Below are positions 58,627-64,000 of a DNA stretch of 64,000 nt, piece after piece. Position numbers and translations under genes: made by a program. Source of the stretch: Streptomyces finlayi (GTDB lineage Bacteria; Actinomycetota; Actinomycetes; Streptomycetales; Streptomycetaceae); NCBI RefSeq assembly GCF_014216315.1, contig NZ_CP045702.1, positions 4,898,001 through 4,962,000 on the forward strand, given 5' to 3'. Numbering within the stretch: the stretch's first letter is position 1; every line of letters begins with the position of its first letter. Under the pieces are notes generated by a model, which saw only the letters and a list, made by a program, of their open reading frames with translations, was not told the DNA's origin and did no database searches.

Positions 58627-59085
58627 TCACCCCGACGTCCGCACCCGCGCCCACACCCCCGCGTCCACCACACCCACCCTCCGCCGGAACCCCCGCACCG
58701 CGACCCTCCGCGTCTCGTCCGGCTCCAGATAGCTCGTCCGCCCCTGCGCGTCCCCCACCGTCCCCGGCGGCAGCGCGATCACCCCGGGGCGCTCCGCGTG
58801 GTGCTTGCTGGTGATCTTCGCGACGACGGCCGTGCCGCGCCGTACCGACAGCACGAGACACGGCCGGTCCTTCGACCCGGGCCCGTCCTCGTACGGCACC
58901 TCCGCCCACCAGATCTCGCCCGGCCGAGGCGACTCCCCGGTCCGCCGCGGACCCGCCGGACGACCCGGCGGACGGGTCCGCCCGCCCGGACGGCCCCGGC
59001 CGCCGCGCCCCCGGCCGTCCACCACCGCGACGACCAGTGCGAGCAGTACGACCGCGACGAGAGCCACCCACCAGGACGTGTTCAT
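58627..59085 (-). CDS. membrane-anchored PemK/MazF-like protein
   Basis: 152 residues from ATG 59085. One N-terminal membrane span (SWWVALVAVVLLALVVAVV), a basic Gly/Arg/Pro linker, then a PemK/MazF-type fold: GEIWWAEVPYEDGPGSKDRPCLVLSV and TAVVAKITSKHHAERPGVIALPPG. No antitoxin gene is adjacent. MazF folds are usually cytosolic RNases; the anchor makes a classical toxin role doubtful. Confidence 0.8.
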   Translation of the reverse strand: MNTSWWVALVAVVLLALVVAVVDGRGRGGRGRPGGRTRPPGRPAGPRRTGESPRPGEIWWAEVPYEDGPGSKDRPCLVLSVRRGTAVVAKITSKHHAERPGVIALPPGTVGDAQGRTSYLEPDETRRVAVRGFRRRVGVVDAGVWARVRTSG

Positions 59086-59287
59086 ACGACGACCGTACCG
59101 GCGCCTTCCGTCGAACCGGTGACAGAGCAGGTGAGTTCCCCCACAACGGCAGGCTGCGGAGGAGCGACCAGGTGTTTCGCGCCTTACGCTCGACGAACCG
59201 TTCCACGCACCGCTCACGGCACCGCTCATCGCACCGCAGGAACCGCACGAACCCTCCCCGTTCCCACGTCTCGGAGGTTCACGCTCC

Positions 59288-60040
59288 ATGAAGCTCACCG
59301 TCGTCGGCTGCTCCGGCTCGTTCCCGTCCGCGGGTTCGGCTTGCTCGAGCTACCTCGTAGAGGCCGACGGCTTCCGGCTGCTCCTCGACATGGGTAACGG
59401 CGCCCTCGGCGAGCTCCAGCGCCACGTCGGTCTCTACGACCTCGACGCGATCTTCCTCAGCCACCTCCACGCCGACCACTGCATCGACATGTGCGCGTAC
59501 TTCGTCGTGCGCTACTACCGGCACGACGGCGGGCGCCCCGCGTCCATCCCGGTGTACGGCCCCGACGGCACCGAACAACGGCTGACCACGGCCCACGCCG
59601 ACACACCCTCGGACCGGGCGATGAGCGAGGTCTTCGACTTCCACACGCTCAAGTCGGGATCGTTCGAGATCGGCCCCTTCTCCGTCCGTACGGAGCAGCT
59701 CTGCCACCCGGTCGAGACGTTCGGCATCCGGGTCGAGCACGGCGGCCGGACGCTCACGTACTCCGGCGACACCGGCTCCTGCGAGGCCCTGGACGAACTT
59801 GCCGAGGGCGCGGACCTGTTCCTCTGCGAGGCGTCCTTCGTCGACGGCAAGGAAGACATTCCCGATCTTCACCTGAACGGCCGTGAGGCGGGTGAGTACG
59901 CCGCGCGCGCCGGAGCCGGCCGCCTCGTCCTCACGCACATCCCGCCGTGGACGGACGCCGCCCGCAACGTGGCCGACGCCCGCAGGGTGTACGACGGCCC
60001 GGTCGAGCTGGCGGCCCCCGGCGCGGTCTACGAGGTCTAG
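59288..60040 (+). CDS. MBL-fold metallo-hydrolase
   Basis: 250 residues. Start MKLTVVGCSGSFPSAGSACS is typical of RNase Z-like/phosphodiesterase MBL proteins. Metal motif SHLHADHCIDM (HxHxDH) lies near residue 58; later YSGDTGSCEALDELA and VLTHIPPW. Its TAG stop is the first bases of an inserted MITE-like element, so the original C-terminus may have been slightly different. Confidence 0.9.
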   Translation: MKLTVVGCSGSFPSAGSACSSYLVEADGFRLLLDMGNGALGELQRHVGLYDLDAIFLSHLHADHCIDMCAYFVVRYYRHDGGRPASIPVYGPDGTEQRLTTAHADTPSDRAMSEVFDFHTLKSGSFEIGPFSVRTEQLCHPVETFGIRVEHGGRTLTYSGDTGSCEALDELAEGADLFLCEASFVDGKEDIPDLHLNGREAGEYAARAGAGRLVLTHIPPWTDAARNVADARRVYDGPVELAAPGAVYEV

Positions 60041-60202
60041 GTCCTGTCTGGAGTTCCCCCGCGGCGTCGCGGCGTCCGGCACCGCCGCCTCCGGCGTTGT
60101 CGTCAGTCGCGAGGGCTCCGCCATCGCTCCCTCCTCCGCCTTGGATTCGACGGCACCGGACGCCGCTCCTTCTCCCGCGCTGGAACTCCAGACAGGACCT
60201 AG
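60037..60202. mobile_element. MITE-like element with 20-bp terminal inverted repeats
   Basis: TAGGTCCTGTCTGGAGTTCC (60038-60057) is perfectly inverted at 60182-60201; both ends lie in CTAG, a possible target duplication. An inner block (CGGCGTCCGG-xx-CCG) is also inverted, giving a nearly full-length hairpin of 166 bp without a gene. Probably a non-autonomous IS derivative. It supplies the stop codon of the MBL gene. Confidence 0.75.
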
Positions 60203-60222
60203 GCAGCTCCCGCGCCGGGACA

Positions 60223-60271
60223 CGCACGAGGCCCCCACCTTCCGCCGACGGGAAGGTGGGGGCCTCGTGCG
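60223..60271. terminator. bidirectional terminator between MBL gene and nagE2
   Basis: Perfect 21-bp arms (left arm begins CGCACGAGGCCCCCACC) with a 7-base loop, 18 bp from the nagE2 stop. Confidence 0.9.
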
Positions 60272-60289
60272 AGTCCGTCAGGCCAGGGC

Positions 60290-61552
60290 TTACGCCTTGG
60301 TCAGGTCCTCGACCTCTTCCTCGGGCTCGCGGCCCGGGGTGGTGAGGTTGAACTTGGTGATGGCGAAGCGGAAGACCACGTAGTAGATCACCGCGAAGAC
60401 CAGACCGATCGGGATGATCAACCAGGGCTTGGTCGCCAGGTTCCAGTTCAGGAAGTAGTCGATCGCACCGGCCGAGAAGCTGAAGCCGTGGTGCACGCCC
60501 AGCCCCCAGGTGACGGCCATGGAGACGGCGGTGAGCACCGCGTGGATCACGTACAGCAGCGGCGCGATGAACATGAACGCGAACTCGATCGGCTCCGTGA
60601 TGCCGGTGACGAACGAGGTCAGCGCGAGGGACATCATCATGCCGCCGACGGCCTTGCGGCGCTCGGGGCGTGCGCAGTGCGTGATCGCCAGGGCGGCGGC
60701 AGGCAGGGCGAACATCATGATCGGGAAGAAGCCGGACATGAACTGCCCGGCGGTGGGGTCGTTGTGGAAGAAGCGCGGCAGGTCGCCGTGCCACACGGCA
60801 CCCGCGGAGTCCTTGAAGGAACCGATCTCCTGCCAGGCCACCGTGTTGACGAACTGGTGCATGCCGACGGGCAGCAGGGCACGGTTGACGACACCGAAGA
60901 TGCCGGCGCCGACGGCGCCCAGACCGGTCATCCACTCACCGAAGTTGGTGATGAGGTCACCGATCGGCTCCCAGACGAGGCCGAAGAGGACACCCATGAT
61001 CGTGCCCACGAAGGCCATGATGATCGGGACGAGGCGGCGGCCGTTGAAGAAGCCGAGCCAGTCCACCAGCTTGGTGCGGTGGTAGCGCTGCCATATGACG
61101 GCGGCCAGGAGGCCCATGATGATGCCGCCGAAGACCTTGGGGTCGTTGTACGTCGCGGCGACGTCGACACCCTTGTTCGCCGTGGTGTTGACGACGGCGT
61201 CCGAGGTCGGGAACGCGGTCAGCACGCTCTTGTAGACCAGGAAGCCGACCAGGGCGGCCAGTGCGGTGGAGCCGTCGGCCTTCTTGGCGAAGCCGATGGC
61301 GATACCGACGCAGAACAGCAGCGGCAAGTTGGCGAAGACCGCGTCACCGGCGGACGCGAAGACCGTGGCGACCTTGCCCCAGCCGAGGCCTTCGGCCCCG
61401 AAGACGTCGGGCTGGCCGAGGCGGAGCAGAATGCCTGCGGCGGGCAGCACGGCGATCGGCAGCTGGAGGCTGCGTCCCACCTTCTGCAGGCCCTGGAACA
61501 GGCCGGCGCCCCGCTTCTTCGCGGGGGCCGCCGAATCGGTGGCCGTACTCAT
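60290..61552 (-). CDS. nagE2: PTS N-acetylglucosamine permease EIIC (NagE2)
   Basis: 420 residues from ATG 61552 (GGAGGAAG upstream). EIIC of the glucose/GlcNAc family with ~10 membrane spans: GLFQGLQKVGRSLQLPIAVLPAAGILLRLG at the start, LPVGMHQFVNTVAWQ in the middle and the substrate-site FVTGITEPIEFAFMF near 310. No EIIB domain is fused; the separate EIIB is nagF. Two DasR-like boxes lie upstream. Named from its position relative to nagE1, nagF and rph. Confidence 0.92.
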   Translation of the reverse strand: MSTATDSAAPAKKRGAGLFQGLQKVGRSLQLPIAVLPAAGILLRLGQPDVFGAEGLGWGKVATVFASAGDAVFANLPLLFCVGIAIGFAKKADGSTALAALVGFLVYKSVLTAFPTSDAVVNTTANKGVDVAATYNDPKVFGGIIMGLLAAVIWQRYHRTKLVDWLGFFNGRRLVPIIMAFVGTIMGVLFGLVWEPIGDLITNFGEWMTGLGAVGAGIFGVVNRALLPVGMHQFVNTVAWQEIGSFKDSAGAVWHGDLPRFFHNDPTAGQFMSGFFPIMMFALPAAALAITHCARPERRKAVGGMMMSLALTSFVTGITEPIEFAFMFIAPLLYVIHAVLTAVSMAVTWGLGVHHGFSFSAGAIDYFLNWNLATKPWLIIPIGLVFAVIYYVVFRFAITKFNLTTPGREPEEEVEDLTKA

Positions 61553-61632
61553 CAACTTCCTCCATTGGCAAGGCGCCGCCAGGACTGGTGTGCTCGGGGC
61601 GACGACTCAAGGAACGCGGCGGGTCAGGGCCG

Positions 61633-61648
61633 CGTGGTCTGGACCACT
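61633..61648. promoter_or_regulatory. DasR-like operator 1 of nagE2
   Basis: CGTGGTCTGGACCACT matches the DasR box with two deviations, 80-95 bp before the nagE2 start. Confidence 0.75.
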
Positions 61649-61649
61649 C

Positions 61650-61665
61650 AGTGGTGTAGACCAGT
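61650..61665. promoter_or_regulatory. DasR-like operator 2 of nagE2
   Basis: AGTGGTGTAGACCAGT matches the box well and is one base away from operator 1, so two dimers could bind side by side. Confidence 0.8.
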
Positions 61666-61749
61666 TTTAGCACGGTGAAGGTTGGATAAGGAACCTTTGA
61701 ATTCCCCTTGATTCGCAGTAGTGCATCCAGCACTTTCCGTGACATGCCG

Positions 61750-61781
61750 AAGGCCCCCGGACCAGACGGTCCGGGGGCCTT
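61750..61781 (-). terminator. terminator of nagE1
   Basis: A perfect 14-bp stem AAGGCCCCCGGACC/GGTCCGGGGGCCTT with AGAC loop, 30 bp after the nagE1 stop. nagE1 and nagE2 are therefore separate transcription units. Confidence 0.85.
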
Positions 61782-61811
61782 GGCGGGGCCGGGTGAGGAG
61801 CCCGGCACGGC

Positions 61812-63122
61812 CTACTTCGTGAGATTCTTCTCGATCTCCTCCTCGACCTCGTCGGGCTCCCGCCCGGGGGTCTGGAGGTTGAACTTGGTGATTGCGAACC
61901 GGAAGATCACGTAGTACACGACGGCGAAGGCCAGGCCGATCGGAATGATCAGCCAGGGTTTGGTCGCCAGGCTCCAGTTGATGACGTAGTCGATCAGGCC
62001 CGCCGAGAAGCTGAAGCCGTCCTTCACCCCGAGCGCCCACGTCACCGCCATCGAGACACCGGTGAGCACCGCGTGGATCGCGTACAACAGGGGCGCCACG
62101 AAGAGGAACGAGTACTCGATCGGCTCGGTGATGCCCGTCACGAACGACGTCAGACCCACCGAGACCATCAGACCGCCGACCGCCTTGCGCCGGTGCGGCT
62201 TCGCGCAGTGGTAGATCGCCAGGGCCGCGGCCGGCAGGGCGAACATCATGATCGGGAAGAAGCCCGTGGTGAACTGGCCGGCCGTCGGGTCACCGGCCAG
62301 GAACCGGTTGATGTCACCATGTACGACGGTGCCGTCGGGCTTGGTGAAGTCGCCGAACTGGAACCAGACGAACGTGTTGAGGAACTGGTGGAGGCCGAAC
62401 ACCAGCAGCGCGCGGTTGGCGACACCGAAGATGCCGGATCCCAGCCAGTTCAGGTCCACCAGCCACTCGGAGAAGCTGATGAGACCGTCACCGACCGGCT
62501 GCCACAGCCAGGCGCCGAGGCCCGCGAAGACCAGGCCGACGAACGCCATGATGATCGGGACGAGTCGGCGGCCGTTGAAGAAGCCCAGCCAGTCCACCAG
62601 CTTGACGCGGTGGAACCGCTGCCAGAACCAGGCCGACGTCAGGCCCATCACGATGCCGCCGAACACCCCGGGATTCTGGTACGCGGCCGGTGTAACCGTG
62701 GTGTCGTCGGCGACGCAGACACCCGCCCACATCCCCGCACCGCTGTACGTCGTAGCGCCCTCGCAGTCCACCGGGAACGCGCGCAGCACCGCGTAGTAGA
62801 CGAGGAAGCCGGTCACCGCCGCGAGCGCCGTGGAGCCGTCCGACTTCTTCGCCATGCCGATGGCGACACCCACGCAGAACAGGAGCGGCAGACCGAGACC
62901 TGAGTCGAGCAGCGCACCGCCCGCCGCCGCGAACACCTTGGCGACGTTCGTCCAGCCCAGGCCGTCGGCGCCGAAGACGTCCGGCTGGCCGAGCCGGTTG
63001 AGGATGCCCGCGGCCGGCAGCACCGCGATCGGCAACTGGAGGCTGCGGCCCATCTTCTGCAGGCCCTGGAAGAGGCCGCTCCACCACTTCCGTGTCGGCA
63101 CTGCTGCGCTGCTGGAGCTCAT
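61812..63122 (-). CDS. nagE1: PTS GlcNAc/glucose-family EIIC permease (NagE1)
   Basis: 436 residues from ATG 63122, chosen because GGGAGG is 6 bp upstream; the ATG two codons earlier touches it. About 70% similar by eye to NagE2, with an extra ~25 residues including an inserted loop (VDCEGATTYSGAGMWAGVCV) near residue 130. Same conserved FVTGITEPIEYSFLF. Divergent from nagF (EIIB) with one DasR-like box. In S. coelicolor, NagE2 rather than NagE1 carries GlcNAc; the substrate of NagE1 is uncertain. Confidence 0.9.
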   Translation of the reverse strand: MSSSSAAVPTRKWWSGLFQGLQKMGRSLQLPIAVLPAAGILNRLGQPDVFGADGLGWTNVAKVFAAAGGALLDSGLGLPLLFCVGVAIGMAKKSDGSTALAAVTGFLVYYAVLRAFPVDCEGATTYSGAGMWAGVCVADDTTVTPAAYQNPGVFGGIVMGLTSAWFWQRFHRVKLVDWLGFFNGRRLVPIIMAFVGLVFAGLGAWLWQPVGDGLISFSEWLVDLNWLGSGIFGVANRALLVFGLHQFLNTFVWFQFGDFTKPDGTVVHGDINRFLAGDPTAGQFTTGFFPIMMFALPAAALAIYHCAKPHRRKAVGGLMVSVGLTSFVTGITEPIEYSFLFVAPLLYAIHAVLTGVSMAVTWALGVKDGFSFSAGLIDYVINWSLATKPWLIIPIGLAFAVVYYVIFRFAITKFNLQTPGREPDEVEEEIEKNLTK

Positions 63123-63164
63123 CGGCATCCTCCCGGAACACGCCTGGTTTGGCGGTTGTTGCAA

Positions 63165-63180
63165 ACTGGTGTAGACCAGT
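63165..63180. promoter_or_regulatory. DasR-like operator of nagE1 (nagF-nagE1 spacer)
   Basis: ACTGGTGTAGACCAGT deviates from the DasR consensus at one position and lies 43 bp before nagE1. In the divergent spacer it may also affect nagF. Confidence 0.85.
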
Positions 63181-63343
63181 CGCGGTACGGTGCGGAGTCC
63201 GTTCGGGCGGCAGGGCACCGGTGATCGTCATCTTTCGTGATCAGCCGGATACCCGCCTGCGAAGTTGGGCCAACCGTGCGTTACCGTGACGAAAAGGACC
63301 CATGGTGGGCCGCTCACAGCACGCAAAGACCAGGGAGTAGGAC

Positions 63344-63577
63344 ATGGCCAGCAAGGCTGAGAAGATCGTCGCCGGGCTCGGCGGTATCGAGAACATCGAC
63401 GAGATCGAAGGCTGCATCACCCGCCTCCGCACCGAAGTCCACGACGCCGGCAAGGTCGACGAAGCCGCTCTCAAGGCCGCCGGAGCCCACGGCGTCGTCA
63501 AGATGGGCACCGCCATCCAGGTCGTCATCGGCACCGACGCCGACCCCATCGCCGCAGACATCGAAGACATGATGTGA
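63344..63577 (+). CDS. nagF: PTS EIIB component (NagF)
   Basis: 77 residues forming a stand-alone EIIB domain of the glucose/GlcNAc type. The phosphorylated Cys24 is in EIEGCITRLR; VVKMGTAIQVVIG follows near residue 52. It passes phosphate from EIIA (Crr, encoded elsewhere) to sugar bound by NagE2/NagE1. Divergent from nagE1 and followed by a terminator. Confidence 0.94.
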   Translation: MASKAEKIVAGLGGIENIDEIEGCITRLRTEVHDAGKVDEAALKAAGAHGVVKMGTAIQVVIGTDADPIAADIEDMM

Positions 63578-63600
63578 CCCGCTGACACCGGCTCACCCCA

Positions 63601-63639
63601 CCGGCCGCCGCCCCCTGCCACCCAGGGAACGGCGGCCGG
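63601..63639 (+). terminator. terminator of nagF
   Basis: A perfect 10-bp stem CCGGCCGCCG/CGGCGGCCGG with a 19-base loop, 23 bp after the stop. Confidence 0.75.
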
Positions 63640-63675
63640 TCCCGTACCCCCGGGCGCGCCCATTAGGCTGCCCCC

Positions 63676-64000
63676 ATGTCTCGCATCGACGGCCGCACCC
63701 CCGAACAGCTCCGTCCCGTCACCATCGAACGCGGATGGAGCAAGCACGCCGAAGGATCCGTACTCATCTCCTTCGGCGACACCAGAGTCTTCTGCACCGC
63801 CTCCGTCACCGAAGGCGTCCCGCGCTGGCGCAAGGGCAGCGGCGAAGGCTGGGTCACCGCCGAGTACTCGATGCTGCCCCGCTCCACCAACACCCGCGGC
63901 GACCGCGAATCCGTTCGCGGCAAGATCGGCGGACGCACCCACGAGATCAGCCGGCTCATCGGCCGTTCCCTGCGCGCGGTCATCGACTACAAGGCACTCG
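63676..64000 (+). CDS. rph: ribonuclease PH (partial, runs off the window)
   Basis: 108 residues present of about 240. Conserved start RTPEQLRPVTIERGWSKHAEG, VLISFGDTRVFCTASV, then AEYSMLPRST and the phosphate-site RESVRGKIGGRTHEISRLIG. Phosphate-dependent 3' exonuclease that trims tRNA ends. Follows the PTS genes, as in S. coelicolor. Confidence 0.93.
   Translation, partial: MSRIDGRTPEQLRPVTIERGWSKHAEGSVLISFGDTRVFCTASVTEGVPRWRKGSGEGWVTAEYSMLPRSTNTRGDRESVRGKIGGRTHEISRLIGRSLRAVIDYKAL

Noticed and set aside
60041..60180. Minus-strand coding frame inside the MITE-like element (MAEPSRLTTTPEA...)
   Set aside because: Open only because of composition; the inverted-repeat structure explains the sequence better.

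Overview
The window is high-GC actinobacterial DNA, almost certainly from a Streptomyces chromosome. Third codon positions are nearly all G or C, GTG starts and ATGA/GTGA overlaps are common, and the gene content is diagnostic: SsgA-like sporulation protein, HU, ECF sigma/anti-sigma pair, DasR-type boxes, CysO/Mec/CysM and a GlcNAc PTS. The gene order recalls the sigU-hupA-murA ... ssgG ... nagE/nagF stretch of the S. coelicolor core chromosome. That comparison is from memory of the gene order; no alignment was run.

Layout. 1-10 kb: CGNR zinc-finger protein, ECF sigma factor with anti-sigma factor, HelD-type helicase, a probable small RNA, ACT-domain malic enzyme, HU, a murA paralogue, YqgE and DUF3039. 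10-15 kb: a sugar ABC importer (binding protein, two permeases) and a GH20 hexosaminidase behind a DasR-like box. 15-20 kb: a three-subunit molybdenum hydroxylase operon; its iron-sulphur subunit has a very long disordered N-terminus, and a 32-codon ORF is coupled at both ends inside the operon.

20-32 kb is the accessory part. First comes an orphan ESX/type VII-like cluster (helical protein, WXG protein, mycosin). After two acetyltransferase genes flanking a DUF1269 relic there is a WXG-type large protein with a small partner and lipoproteins. This second locus has been duplicated and has decayed. It contains intact and broken lipoprotein genes, a truncated IS5-like transposase and the orphan 3' end of a second large protein. 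It is punctuated by two copies of a ~180-bp segment carrying a tRNA-Cys(GCA)-like gene, one intact and one degenerate.

32-45 kb: MFS transporter, a Phd/Doc-like toxin-antitoxin pair, a DEAD-box helicase, IclR regulator, Lon-like protease, an ArsR/small protein/MFS operon behind a 14-bp periodic operator array, a 5'-truncated osmoprotectant-binding protein gene, an Lrp regulator divergent from hpd, and a TPR membrane protein. 45-64 kb: FAD oxidoreductase, ssgG, two RDD membrane proteins, secreted M6 protease, NAD salvage (pncA, pncB), clpS, the CysO sulphur-carrier cysteine pathway with a Cys-containing leader peptide, a MITE-like element, and the GlcNAc PTS genes nagE2, nagE1 and nagF under three DasR-like boxes. 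The window ends inside rph.

The chitin/GlcNAc theme (ABC importer plus hexosaminidase at 10-15 kb, PTS at 60-63.6 kb) is tied together by similar DasR-type operators. I saw no rRNA, CRISPR array, replication origin or complete prophage.
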